Assembly (NCBI GenBank): GCA_963921825.1
Contig: OY997591.1
Coordinates: 35,113,825 to 35,177,824 of the forward strand
Direction: 5' to 3'
Length of the DNA stretch: 64,000 nucleotides
From: Erodium maritimum
Taxonomy: Eukaryota; Streptophyta; Magnoliopsida; Geraniales; Geraniaceae
The notes beneath the pieces were generated by a model. The model did not search any database and was not told where the DNA came from. It saw nothing but the letters and a program-made list of their open reading frames with translations. Made by a program: the position numbers and the translations under genes. This document shows positions 23,669 through 36,001 of this stretch, in pieces; the stretch's first letter is position 1; each line of letters starts with the position of its first letter.

Positions 23669-25356
23669 TGTTAGTCTTAGTGCCCGTAGTTCAATCCTAA
23701 ATGTCCAAATGTATATATCATCGTTAGCAATAAAATTAAAGCGGCTTTATATTACTTATGTGTTGGAGTAATATATCGATGTGTGCTCTGATCTATGCCC
23801 ACCATGCGAATAGAACCATAGATCGAGATAGATCACACTCGATGGGTCTCTAGTCAACAAAGCTTCACTAGAAGCGACTAGTATGAAAGATGGCTCTTTA
23901 TGGCTTACGTTCTGTTAGTCATTGGAATGGGATTCCGGAGTCTGATTATAGATATCATGTGGGACATGATATTGGACGACCCGCCCTGAATATGTTCCAT
24001 AGATTAAGTCATGAACATATTCAGTGTTGTAGCTTGTCATGTATCCTTAGACCAAGGAGTCTTTGTGATCGCTATGTAGTCAACAACTGAGTTTGACCTG
24101 AGCCTAACGTTGTCCGTAACAGGGCTTCCATAACGGCCAGGATTGGCTTGGGGACAGGCTACATGAGTGACACGAAAGGCGGCTAAGGGATTTATCCCTC
24201 ATACTGAGGTATGGGAAAGATATCGGTTCTCGGCCGCTTGATCGAGAGTGACTGAAAGAATAGCATGGCCATGCACATGATACTGGGTATCATATCTTCA
24301 GTCATCTCACATATCAAGGAACGGTGATTGAGAATAATAAGGATGACGACTCTATGCCTTATCTCAATCAGGATATCGGAGATAAAAGGATAATGACAGG
24401 GACGACGGAAAGGTTAGAATCGACAGGGTCGATTCGTTATGTAATGTCGGGCAATACTAAAGTCTCGTTAGTTGCCACTTAAATAGGATCAAGTAAAATG
24501 GGATTTTACGTTGATCTATTGACATGCATAAACCTAAGGGTCACACCGGAGGATGAAACTCATTGACACATTTATGGAGAATGGCCAAAAGGGAGTTGTC
24601 TCGGGACATGACCAAAACTGGGTTTTGGGTCATGTGCCCGTAAGTGAATAGGACTTTACGGATCGAGACAAGGCTTGGAGTCTTGGGATTGATCGCGTCG
24701 GATAATGTTGGACATTTCCGGTATGGAAGGCTTGGAGGCGATGAGCGAATCACGGGACCTCGTTGGAAATGGCTACGGGCCATGTTCCAAGAGGCCCATG
24801 AAAGGCCCATGCAACCAAGGCCCATGGAACTAATTAATCAAGTCTTGATTAATTAGTACTAAGTAAGCAAGACAAGGATTAAGGTGTTGGTGATTCACCA
24901 CCTAACCCAATCTTGTCTTGCCATACTTTGTCCTATTTACACCGTACTTGACACCATACTTGTCCCATGCCTTTAGTTGGACAAGTATGGGTTTTGTTAT
25001 GTTTAAGTCATCTTTTTTCAACATAACAAACACAAGACAAGAATAGGAAACACATTTTCTCTCCCTCTTCCATGGCCATTTCGGGTTTGGCTAGTTTCCA
25101 CCTCCATTTTTGTGTTCTTGAGTCCTCAAAGAGAAGAACTACGTGGCTTTGATTCCCATGTGGATACGTAGGCGTCTTGGAGACTCAAGCCAATCATTCG
25201 TTAACCGGTGTTCTTGTTTTGGTAAGAGATAGTGCTGAATTTTTCTCTTGTGAATCCATTCTTTGTTAGTTGTTTCATGGTTTTAATCGTCTCTTGGTTT
25301 TCATTGATTTTCCGCTGCGAGTTTGTTCATCTCCAACCCTACCTCGAGACCCAACA
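23669..25356 (+). repeat. 5' LTR of copia F
   Basis: It starts TGTTAGTCTTAGTGCCCG and ends CGAGACCCAACA. The primer binding site follows after one base. Confidence 0.95.
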
Positions 25357-25357
25357 G

Positions 25358-25370
25358 TGGTATCAGAGCC
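25358..25370 (+). promoter_or_regulatory. Primer binding site of copia F
   Basis: TGGTATCAGAGCC is complementary to the 3' end of plant initiator Met tRNA and lies one base from the LTR end. The stretch from here to 26912 is a non-coding leader like that of B, with the same 27-bp direct repeat at about 26505-26600. Confidence 0.85.
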
Positions 25371-26912
25371 GTGCTACCTTCGGGATTCACAAGACGGTGT
25401 TCAAAGTTTCGGTTTTGCTTGAAAGTTTCGTTTTTGGCATGTTGTTTTGCTAAATTGTTTGATAACATGTTTTAAATTATTGTTTATGGATTTAATGCAT
25501 GTATAATGAATTTTTGAAAAAAATTTCAAATCTGGAAATTTTGAAAAAAATTTGATTTTTCGGGTCTCGGGAGCGGGACTCTCGGGGAGCCGAAACCGGG
25601 ACCGATCGGGGCTCCGTTGGACGGAGCTAGGCCAAGCATGACCATTGGATGGTTGATATGCCAAGGCTAAACCGTTTTGTTAGTTATGACGAGTTTGGAA
25701 CCGTCATGATGAACTCGAAGATCAAATGTTCAAAAGTTTCATTTTTGAACGGTTTCGATAAACCGAGCATCAAAAAATTTCGAAACTTGGCTATTAATTA
25801 AAACCGGAAAATCACATGATGTTTGATAACATGCTTGTTTGATAACACGATGTGTGATGTGATGTTGGCATGGTGTACATAATAGCCCCGAGCTCGATTT
25901 AATTATTTATCGCTTTTCACGGCCTGCGAGCCGTTAGTGTTAGCGTGTAATTATTCTTTCAAGGTGTGGTCGTCGAACCACTTGTTTGTAATATTTATTT
26001 ATTCCCGACCTGCGAGTCGTGTATTAAATTGTAATTTTTTACTCAAGATGAAGAAAGGGCGAAAAGGTCATTTGGTGGCTTTTCGGGTGTTGGCATCGGC
26101 TTGGAGTCGGTGGAGCTCAAGAAGCTAGTGGGAGTTAGTTTAGGGGGCTATTATGTGCACATTTATCGCTTTATGCTTGGTTTAGTTTATGCATGATTAA
26201 TTCTATGTGCTTTAGAATTGCATGCTTAACTTTATTTACCGAGCATATCACCTCACATGCAAAGATAAAATTGGAATTTTAATCCTTGTGTGTGAACCCT
26301 TAGAACCGTCATTGCATTGGATGTAGTTGACGGGTTCAAAGGAAGAATTACATTGGATGTAATTTGAGGCATCATTGCATTTGGAATGTAGTTGATGTGC
26401 TCATCGCATCTAGGATGTGCCAAAGTTTTGAACACAACTGGACAAGTAAAAGCGGGTCATGTCCGATACCTCCCAATCATCAACACCTTACTACCTCCCC
26501 GTCCTATGGGTGTCGTGCGCATTAGCGGAGCATCCATGGGAAAGCGGGGTAGTAGGTTTGGACGACATATGTGGGTGTCGTGCGCATTAGCGGAGCACCT
26601 ACATAGTGACGAGCCATAGTTGAAAATTGGTGGACCCGACTACGATTCTCAGCCTGAGGTTGAGCTAGGGTAACAGATAGGGTAAGTCGTGTACATAAGT
26701 ACATACCCTAGCCAGGAGTCACATTGGATGTGATTGGATGGAGTCCTACCTACATAGCTCGATTAAGTGGTGAGCATTAGTTCAGCTTAATCGAGTGAAT
26801 CAAGGATCTTGGTTTCAGATTCTAAAGGTTTAGAATTGATTGTTGGTGTTTAAGCTTGATCTTCATAAAATTTATTCAGTTTACTGATTGAATTTTATCT
26901 GTTGTAGATCAA

Positions 26913-27541
26913 ATGGAAAATTCAGCGAACATTAATAGTTTGTCATTAAAAACCATTCTTGACAGGGTCAAGCTAAATGGGACAAACTATTTGGACTGGT
27001 ACAGAATTTTGAGGATAGTCCTCAAGTCTGAACGCAAAGAATATGTCCTTGACAAGGCTGTCTCTAAGACCATATCAGAGTTACATGAAGTGTCATTAAC
27101 TGCTGAGAAGAATATCTCAGGGATCTGGGATCCAAGGATATTCTGATGGTCAACAAGGGAATTGGAAGTGGCAAGGGCTGGGCCCATGCGCACTTGGCAG
27201 GAAAGATGAGACACCTGAAAATGTCTGCTTCTACTGCCAACAGCCTAGTCATTGGAACCGGGATTACAGGAAGTTCACGGCTGATCTGAAGAAGGGCAGT
27301 GGGACTGCGCCTTCATCAAATAGCCTGGATGATCTGAAGAAGGGCAGTAGGACTGCGCCTTCATCAGGAAACCTGGATGATCTAAGGAAGGGCGGTGGGA
27401 CCGTGCCTTCATTCGGTATTAACTCTATAGAGCTACATCTCTCTACTTCCAAAGATTCATGGGTATTAGATACCATGACTGAATCTCACACATGCACTAA
27501 TATATGGTGGCTGAAAGTAGGAGAGATTTGGAAAGCACGAA
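26913..27541 (+). pseudogene. Copia F gag and protease remnant
   Basis: gag begins at 26913 (MENSANINSLSLKTILD, LNGTNYLDWYRILR), the usual start of copia gag. It stops at 27146 because the central gag domain is deleted and the frame shifts. The zinc knuckle CFYCQQPSHWNRDY has lost its final Cys. About three repeats of a 17-residue unit (KKGSGTAPSS) follow, then the protease relic WVLDTMTESHTC with DTM at 27469-27477 in place of DTG. Copia G has the same gag gap at about 49500-49570, so the deletion predates all three copies. Confidence 0.85.
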
Positions 27542-28778
27542 ATGGACCTCAGAGTTGTGGCAACTGCTGTAGGATCCATGAGTTTTGCTTTGCCAAGAGG
27601 CCTTGTCTTAGTATTGTATAATGTATATTGCATACCTACTTTTAGTAGGAATATTATATCTGTATCCGTGTTTGACAAGGAAGGATATAATGTTAATATT
27701 GGAAATGGAGTTTTCAATGTTCTATGCAATGATATGTTTTATACCAGTACTGACATGGTTGGAGGATTGTACATATTAGATATGGGTAACAATGCCTCAA
27801 GTTCTATATATTCCGTTAATACCAAGAGGTCTAAATCCAACGATTTAAACCTAACTCTGTTATGGTACTGTCATTTGGGTCGCATAAACAAGAAGCGCCT
27901 ATCGGCACTTCAGAAGTGCGGGCTTTCAGGTTCATTCGAATTCCATTCGATCGATAGGTGCAAGGTTTGTTTGATGGGAAAAATGACTAAAGTGCCCTTT
28001 ATCGATCGCGATGAAAGGGCGGGTGAATTATTGGGGCTGATACACTCGAATGTGTGTAGACCAATAAGTTCACTTGCCAGGAGGGGTTTTAGCTACTTTA
28101 TCACATTTACTGATGATTACAGTAAATATGGTTATGTCTATTCGGTGAGACATAAGTCTGAAGCTTTTGATAAATTCAAAGAGTTTAAGACTACAATAGA
28201 AAACCAGCTCGACAAAGGTATTAAGGCACTTCGATTGGATCGAGGTGGAAAATACTTGACCACAGAGTTATTAGATCATCTAAAAGAGAATGGGATCCTT
28301 TTGAAATGGACTCCTCCTAGGTCACTGTAGTTGAATGGTGTAGCCAAACGGAGAAATCGGACATTGTTAGACAATGGTCTGTTCCATGATTAGTTGGACT
28401 GATCTCCCAATCTCTTTTAGGGGTTTTGCTCTAGAGACGACCGCATTCATAGTGAATCGGGCTGCGACGAATGGTGTGGAAGGGACACCATTTTAAAAAT
28501 GGTACGGGATGATGCCCGCTTTGTCCTTCCTAAAGATTTGTGGTTGCGAGGCTTATGTGAAACATTTGGTTTCGACTAAGCTCGAACCAAGATCTGAGAT
28601 ATGCACCTTCGTGTGGTATCCCAAAGCAACAAGGGGATACTATTTCTACAATCCCAGTGAGAACATGGTGTTCGTCGCTTGGGGTGGGGTCTTTATGGAA
28701 AAGAAGTTTTGTTTCCAAAGACGTCATTGGGAGGACTGTGCATCTCGAAGAAATTCAGGATGGTACAGATCTGTCTAA
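27542..28778 (+). pseudogene. Copia F integrase remnant
   Basis: 27542-28330 stays open for 262 codons. It includes LWYCHLGRINKKRLSALQKC, CKVCLMGKM, FSYFITFTDDYSKYGYVY and ALRLDRGGKYL. The first catalytic Asp is Asn (IHSNVCRP, codon 28049-28051). A stop follows TPPRSL at 28330, before the third acidic residue. A further block at 28509-28778 (LKICGCEAYVKHL, EPRSEICTFVWYP) is out of frame. It is nearly identical to B. Confidence 0.88.
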
Positions 28779-28866
28779 ACCAATTGGCAACCCAGTAGAA
28801 AGGAGCCAGAGATTGTCGTAGAGTAAGAACCAATTCCTGTTACAATTCCGGAAGGTCCAAGGCGAT

Positions 28867-30289
28867 TTGAAAGGATCAATCTTCCACCTCCAAGATATGG
28901 TATCCGGAGGTGACAATGAAGTCATGGTGGATCACGATGATCCAGCCACCTTTCAGGAAGTCGTGGATGGGCCCAACTCCGAGTTATGGCTGGGAGCCAT
29001 GAGGGAGGAAATGCAATCCATGTCGGACAACCGAGTCTGGGAACCGGTTGATCCCATCAATGGTGTGAGGACCATAGGATGCAAATGGATCTTCAAGGTG
29101 AAGATGGACATGGACGACAACCCTCTGACCTACAAAGCTCAACTGGTGGCGAAAGGTTATAGGCAGATCCAATGGATTGACTATGAGGAAACCTTCTCCT
29201 TAGTGGCTATGGTCAAAATCGATCCAAATTCTTCTTGACATAACTGCGTATCATAATTACGAGATATGGCAAGTGGATGTCAAAACCGCTTTCCTAATGG
29301 AAATTTGACTGAGTACGTTTGTATGTCTCGGCCCAAAGGTTTTGACGATCCGAAGAATAAAGGAAAGATTTATAAGTTGTTGAAATCCATTTATGGATTG
29401 AAACGAACTTCTCGGAGTTGGATCCTTCGTTTTGATGAAGCTGTAATTGGATTTGGCTTAATCAATAACGAGGATGAATCTTGCGTTTATAAGAAGGCTA
29501 GTGGGAGCAATATTACCTTTCTGGTTCTCATTGAAAACGACATCCCAACCTTGCACGAGACTAAAGCTTGGTTGAGGAAGTGTTTTTCAATAAAGGACTT
29601 AGGTGATGCTTCTCATATCTTAAGGATTAAGATATGTAGAGATCGCACCAAGAGGGTCTTGGATTTAAGTCAGGGAACCTATGTGAACAAGGCATTGAGT
29701 AGGTTCTTAATGCTCGATTCAAAGAAAGGACTCTTACCCACTAGTCATGGCATTCATCTCAGCAAGACTCAGTGTCCTAAGACACCTGATGAGCTGAAAA
29801 GGATGATGAGAATCCTATGCGCCTGGGGGCAGGATCAATCATATATGCCATGACATGTATGAGACCAGACGTCTCGTAAGCCTTATGTTGTACCAGTAGA
29901 CATCATTCTAACCCGGGGGAAAGATGATGCTGAACTAGTCGTCGAAGGATGAGTAGACGCTAGTTTTCCAAGACAAATCCAGATGACTTTAGAAGTCAAT
30001 CAGGATATGTGTTTACGCTGAATGGCAGAGCTTTAGCTGGGAAAGCGTAAAGCAAGATACCATTGCCGAATCTACGACAGAGGCCAAGTACATGGATGCT
30101 GCAGAGGCAGCTAAGGAGGCTATGTGGATTTGGAAATTCTTGGCAGGGCTGGGTGTAATTAAAAACCCATCCAGTCCGGTGAATCCATTTTGCGACAACA
30201 CAAGGGTCATTGCGCAAGCTAAAAGCCTAGATCGCATAACAAATCCAAACATGTACTGCGGCGTATCCACCTCATCAGATAAATACTGA
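28867..30289 (+). pseudogene. Copia F reverse transcriptase and RNase H remnant
   Basis: 28867-29238 encodes the start of RT (ELWLGAMREEMQSMSDNRV, CKWIFKVKMDMDDNP). 29266-29853 continues (NGNLTEYVCMSRPKGFDD, YGLKRTSRSW, DLGDASHILRIKI). The catalytic motif is gone: FLVL joins IENDIPTL at 29529/29530, the same join as in B and G. The RNase H end is at 30092-30289 (MDAAEAAKEAMWIWKFL, FCDNTRVIAQAKS). It is non-functional. Confidence 0.9.
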
Positions 30290-30422
30290 ACTGAGGTGAA
30301 GTGAAGATAACCGATATTGCAACAGATGATAACATAGCCAACCCTTTGACTAAGGCAGTGTCACTGCCTGAACATGTTAGACATGTAAAGTCGATGGGGA
30401 CATATTGGAGTTTAGATTGGAA

Positions 30423-30440
30423 CTAGGGCAAGTGGGAGAT
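30423..30440 (+). promoter_or_regulatory. Polypurine tract of copia F
   Basis: CTAGGGCAAGTGGGAGAT lies directly before the 3' LTR at 30441. Confidence 0.85.
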
Positions 30441-32128
30441 TGTTAGTCTTAGTGCCCGTAGTTCAATCCTAAATGTCCAAATGTATATATCATCGTTAGC
30501 AATAAAATTAAAGCGGCTTTATATTACTTATGTGTTGGAGTAATATATCGATGTGTGCTCTGATCTATGCCCACCATGCGAATAGAACCATAGATCGAGA
30601 TAGATCACACTCGATGGGTCTCTAGTCAACAAAGCTTCACTAGAAGCGACTAGTATGAAAGATGGCTCTTTATGGCTTACGTTCTGTTAGTCATTGGAAT
30701 GGGATTCCGGAGTCTGATTATAGATATCATGTGGGACATGATATTGGACGACCCGCCCTGAATATGTTCCATAGATTAAGTCATGAACATATTCAGTGTT
30801 GTAGCTTGTCATGTATCCTTAGACCAAGGAGTCTTTGTGATCGCTATGTAGTCAACAACTGAGTTTGACCTGAGCCTAACGTTGTCCGTAACAGGGCTTC
30901 CATAACGGCCAGGATTGGCTTGGGGACAGGCTACATGAGTGACACGAAAGGCGGCTAAGGGATTTATCCCTCATACTGAGGTATGGGAAAGATATCGGTT
31001 CTCGGCCGCTTGATCGAGAGTGACTGAAAGAATAGCATGGCCATGCACATGATACTGGGTATCATATCTTCAGTCATCTCACATATCAAGGAACGGTGAT
31101 TGAGAATAATAAGGATGACGACTCTATGCCTTATCTCAATCAGGATATCGGAGATAAAAGGATAATGACAGGGACGACGGAAAGGTTAGAATCGACAGGG
31201 TCGATTCGTTATGTAATGTCGGGCAATACTAAAGTCTCGTTAGTTGCCACTTAAATAGGATCAAGTAAAATGGGATTTTACGTTGATCTATTGACATGCA
31301 TAAACCTAAGGGTCACACCGGAGGATGAAACTCATTGACACATTTATGGAGAATGGCCAAAAGGGAGTTGTCTCGGGACATGACCAAAACTGGGTTTTGG
31401 GTCATGTGCCCGTAAGTGAATAGGACTTTACGGATCGAGACAAGGCTTGGAGTCTTGGGATTGATCGCGTCGGATAATGTTGGACATTTCCGGTATGGAA
31501 GGCTTGGAGGCGATGAGCGAATCACGGGACCTCGTTGGAAATGGCTACGGGCCATGTTCCAAGAGGCCCATGAAAGGCCCATGCAACCAAGGCCCATGGA
31601 ACTAATTAATCAAGTCTTGATTAATTAGTACTAAGTAAGCAAGACAAGGATTAAGGTGTTGGTGATTCACCACCTAACCCAATCTTGTCTTGCCATACTT
31701 TGTCCTATTTACACCGTACTTGACACCATACTTGTCCCATGCCTTTAGTTGGACAAGTATGGGTTTTGTTATGTTTAAGTCATCTTTTTTCAACATAACA
31801 AACACAAGACAAGAATAGGAAACACATTTTCTCTCCCTCTTCCATGGCCATTTCGGGTTTGGCTAGTTTCCACCTCCATTTTTGTGTTCTTGAGTCCTCA
31901 AAGAGAAGAACTACGTGGCTTTGATTCCCATGTGGATACGTAGGCGTCTTGGAGACTCAAGCCAATCATTCGTTAACCGGTGTTCTTGTTTTGGTAAGAG
32001 ATAGTGCTGAATTTTTCTCTTGTGAATCCATTCTTTGTTAGTTGTTTCATGGTTTTAATCGTCTCTTGGTTTTCATTGATTTTCCGCTGCGAGTTTGTTC
32101 ATCTCCAACCCTACCTCGAGACCCAACA
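30441..32128 (+). repeat. 3' LTR of copia F
   Basis: It is the same length and, as far as I could see, the same sequence as 23669-25356. The second TACTT follows at 32129-32133. Confidence 0.95.
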
Positions 32129-32528
32129 TACTTAACCTTGGTTTTTTATTTCTCCGATGAGGTGGTAACACCGTAGTACATGCTTTGAATTTGTTATGCG
32201 GTATGGGCTCTTTGGCTTGCGCAATGGCCTAATGATTTCGCAAAATAGATTCATCGGTCTTGGACGGGTTTTTAATTAAGCCTAACCCTACTGTGAATTT
32301 GCAAACCCACATAACCTTCTTAGCTGCCCATACAACACCTATGTACTCGGCCTTTATTATAGAATTGGAGACAATTTCTTTCTTTATGCTCTCTTAACTA
32401 AAAGACACACTGTTCAGTGTAAACACATATCCTGACTAACTTCTAAAGTCATCTGTACTTGTTTGAAACTAGTGTCCACATATCTATTGACGACTAGTTC
32501 AGCATCACCATTCCCAATGTTAGACTGA
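32129..32528 (-). pseudogene. Copia G RNase H remnant (middle piece)
   Basis: Diverged and full of stops, but colinear with B at about 11090-11480 (the segment with CCGATGAGGTGG, then GCTTGCGCAATGGCC). It continues at 46880 after the H insertion. Confidence 0.8.
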
Positions 32529-33149
32529 TATCACGCCCCAGTTTCAGTAAACCGAACTCGGGACGCGAACATTTAAAAACATAAACCATTTGAAACCTGT
32601 TTTGAATAAACACCTTAAAATCGCCATTTAGTTAAACAAAATAATATTCACAACTCGAAATAAGTCCCAACAAGTGGACAAAACAAGTAAAACCCAGAAT
32701 CCCGCTCCTAGCTCTTCAAGCTTCAGAAGCTCACCTAGTCCAACCTACGACCTGTACTTGTAGGAAAAGCAGCTAGGGGTGAGTGTTCGCTCACCACCAC
32801 GGATAACAGACTGACTACGACATAATTAGCAGACAAAGTCGGTAACACCAACAATAAACTCAACACCGGGGAACACTATCCCCAACCCAAGTACTCTGAC
32901 TGACACACGCCCATTGTTACCTTCCTTGACCGACTCAACACTCTGACACGTAAAGTAGACCCAACACAACGATCACGACCACTTCCAAGGACTCAAAAGA
33001 CCACCACACAACACCCAAGATCACCAAGGATCGCACACCAAACAAGATCACAAAGGATCGCATACCAGCTTGTAAAACCCGCTTCGTTTCATTAGGGTAT
33101 TAATTTAAAACCCGAAAACTGTAGGGTAGATTTTCGAAACAAGTGGTGA

Positions 33150-33185
<36 letters not shown>

Positions 33186-33276
33186 GGACAGGCCAGGCCT
33201 GTTTCGGCCAACCAGCCGTTTGGGCCTTAGGCCCGTTCTTCAACTGAGGCCCAAGAGGGCTCGGCCCAGCGTGTCT

Positions 33277-33305
33277 GATATAAGCTGAAACCCTAGGGTT
33301 TCAGC
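33277..33305 (+). promoter_or_regulatory. Putative core promoter: TATA-like box and 22-bp palindrome with telo-box
   Basis: GATATAAG (33277-33284) is the best TATA candidate. From 33284 to 33305 there is a perfect palindrome with half-site GCTGAAACCCT, whose centre contains AAACCCTAGGG, a plant telo-box core. Both are identical in the 3' LTR (palindrome 41733-41754). CT-rich, start-site-like sequence follows. The promoter role is inferred from position. Confidence 0.5.
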
Positions 33306-35260
33306 ATCAGAACACGCCGCAGCCTCCCTCTCTCTACCCTCCGATTCTCTCGACCTCACTCCCTCTCCTCCTTCGTCTTCTCCGCCGAACCAGCACCGGC
33401 CACCACCGTTTCAGGCCGCCACACCCCTCTCAACCCTCGTCCCATCCTTCCCCTTCATCTCCCGACCCATCTCACCGTCTCCGTCCAAAAACCCGGCCGT
33501 TCACCATCGGTCCCGTCCCGAAACCCTAACGCGCCACCGCCCCGTTGCCCGTCTCCAACCTCCCTGTCTCTCCTTCCTTCGTCTTCCTCACCAAACTCCG
33601 ACCGAACATCGCCTCCCCTTCACCCGAACGCGAACCGAGCTCCCGCCGTCACCGGCGAGCTCGTCGGACCCGGAACGAGACGAGCCGTCCGGACCCGAGC
33701 CGTACGCCGCCGCTCTCCACCGTCTCCACCGTGTCGGTACGGTGAGTTCTCGGGCTGTGGAACCTCGGCCGATAACGGCATCGCCGGTGGTCGGCCGGAC
33801 CAAAACCGAGCTCGTCCCTCTTCTCTTATTCTCCCTTTCCCGAGTCCGTCCAGATCCGATCGGTGATAGAACGCTCTGTTCTGGATCTGGTTGGGACGGA
33901 ATGGGACTTTGGAAATGGAAAGGAATAGAACAAGAACGTGATCTCGGTTTGTTTAAGGAGCTGTGAATTGTATTGTAAAATCTGGAATGTAAAGATTTGT
34001 AACGAAGAACACAAAATTTTAAGTTATTATTATGTCATTTACGTTTTTTTTGATCTGTTAAGGGTGAAAAAGGAAGGTTTAAAACTGTTTGTAAATTGGA
34101 AATCGACTTTAGAATAAGTGTTAGATCCTTATCGTTCGGACATAAAGAAAATCGTTATCGTTAAAACTAGGTCGGGTTAAGTGTAACGGGTTTTAAAACG
34201 AAAGTCGTTTATTAAAGTTAGACTCGAGTTAAGTCAAATCAAAAGGGGGGGGGAAACGAAATCAAATCGACTTTATAAGGGTTTTGGACCAAAATATCGA
34301 GTTTGGAAACGAACGGAAGGAAACCGTTTTGTTTTAAAATCAAAGACGGAATTAATTAAAGCAAGGGAGTCCAAAGACGGTTTTAAGTTAAAAAGGGGTT
34401 TAAACTGGGTTTGGATCAAACCTGGGTTCGGTGCGCGGGTGCTCGAACCCGATCCGTCGTAACCCGACTTTTACCCCGCTCGAGTGTAAACGACAACTGT
34501 CAAGTTTAAAATGGACAAATCGTAGCCGTTAACTTAACGGCGGAACCGTTATTATTTTTGGGCTCTGAGTTATTTATTTTTCGACCGGTTCGCACTAGTT
34601 TAAAGTGAGTTAAATCTGTGTTCTTTTAGATCGTGCTGCGGACCGAGGCAAAGGGAGGCTCGGCGAGTGACTGCGATTCATCTCGGGTCTAGTGGAGCGC
34701 TTCTGGAGTTGCTTTCGAGGTAGGGAAAAGTAGCCGGATCTCGGCCCTGACTAGGGAAAGTTAACTGTAGAATTGCATGTGGCACCGGGGTGTCGTGGGT
34801 TATTTAGGTTATCGAATATTAGAAATGCATGATACGGGAACGTAGCGATTACTGAAAGTGCATGTGACACTTAGTAGTGTCGTAGGAGCAGAGAACTTAG
34901 CGTTAACTGTTTCACTGGAGGCATATGACCATGCCCGGAGGTTGTTGCGTGTTGTTTGTTGATTGAGTTTGGGTGGCCTTGAGAGCCCGTGTTAATTATT
35001 GCTGAGTCTTGGGTGGCCATGAGAGCCCGTGTTGTCGTTTCGGTGTTTTGGGTGGCTGTGAGTGCCCGTGGGGTTGTGAACCCGTACTTTACCGTTGGTG
35101 TCTTGGGTGGCCATGAGGGCCCGTAGGGTTGTTGAACCTGTGTTTGGGTGTCGGTGTTTTGTTGGCCTTGAGCGCCTGTGTAGTTGTCACCGGTGTCGTT
35201 ACTGTCTGTTTGAATTTGTTTGTGATTGTGATTGGTTACTTGATACTGGTGGAGGTTGTG

Positions 35261-35425
35261 TGGTGTAGCTAGCCTCCCGACTGGGATCGGGAGAAGCGGA
35301 GAGGTTGTGGGCTAGCTCCCCGACTGGGATCGGGGGAAGGACGCGCGGGTGTGGCTAACCACCCGACTGGGATCGGGTGAAGTGGAGAGGTTGTGGGTTA
35401 GCCTCCCGACTGGGATCGGGAGAAG
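35261..35425 (+). repeat. Four tandem hairpin-forming units in LTR I
   Basis: Four units of about 42-47 bp each contain a stem, the loop CTGGGA and the matching stem. Stem pairs are 35274-35280/35287-35293 (CTCCCGA/TCGGGAG), 35317-35323/35330-35336 (TCCCCGA/TCGGGGG), 35360-35366/35373-35379 (CACCCGA/TCGGGTG) and 35403-35409/35416-35422 (CTCCCGA/TCGGGAG). The sixth pair from the loop is T-A, C-G, A-T and T-A in the four units. The 3' LTR has the same array at about 43710-43874. Confidence 0.85.
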
Positions 35426-36001
35426 TTGCGCGACAGGTCGACCGCCTGACCACGTCTATGATCGGTAAAGGGCGAGAGACAGAGATTGGTTACTGAGCAG
35501 CCGGTTTGCGATCCTTTGTGATCTTGTTTGGTGTTGTGTGGTCAGTCGTGTCTTGGAGGAGGTCGTCGATCGTAGTGTGGGGTCTACATAACGTATCCGA
35601 GTGTTGAGTCAGTTGAGGAAAAGATTGGTCGTGTGTGTGTCTTTGAGTCGTTGTTAGTGTCATCGGCTTTGTCTACTAATTATGCCGTAGTCAGTATGTT
35701 ATCTGTGGTGGTGAGCGAACGCTCACCCCTAGCTGCTTTTCCTACAGGTACCGTTCGTAGTCTGGACTAGGTGAGCTTCTGAAGCTTGAAGAGCTTGAAG
35801 CGGGTTGCTGGGCGTTTGAGTCTAGAGACGTGTATCTCGTTTTGCCCAAGTGTGGGACTTTTATTTTGAGGTGTAAATATTATTCTTTTGTGGAACTAAA
35901 CTGACTTTTTAGGTGATTTATCGAAAACAGGTTTCAGTCTTGTAACTTTTTAAACGTTCGCGTCCCTAGTTTCGGTTCGCTGAAATTGGGGCGTGACAGC
36001 T

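Larger units (their letters stand above)
23669..32128 (+). mobile_element. Ty1/copia element F, complete but non-autonomous
   Basis: 8460 bp, with LTRs 23669-25356 and 30441-32128, both 1688 bp and with no difference that I could find. The target duplication TACTT is perfect (23664-23668 and 32129-32133). It is the same subfamily as B and in opposite orientation, so B and F form a large inverted pair about 5.9 kb apart. All coding regions carry the same lesions as B. It is inserted in copia G. Confidence 0.95.
33071..35998 (+). repeat. 5' LTR of element I (2928 bp)
   Basis: It starts TGTAAAACCCGCTTCG and ends GGGGCGTGACA. An A31 run is at 33153-33183, a TATA-like GATATAAG at 33277 and a 22-bp palindrome at 33284-33305. 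CT-rich leader sequence follows, then putative donor TACG|GTGAG (33741|33742), acceptor TTTTAG (ending 34629), donor CGAG|GTAGGG (34719|34720) and acceptor CCTACAG (ending 35747). From about 34600 onward it resembles the LTRs of A, C, D, E and H; the upstream half does not. Confidence 0.95.

Noticed and set aside
33545-33745. 66-aa frame in the leader of LTR I
   Set aside because: It starts at TTG, and that start codon is altered in the 3' LTR (41996). It is proline/arginine-rich, as expected from a CT/CG-rich leader.
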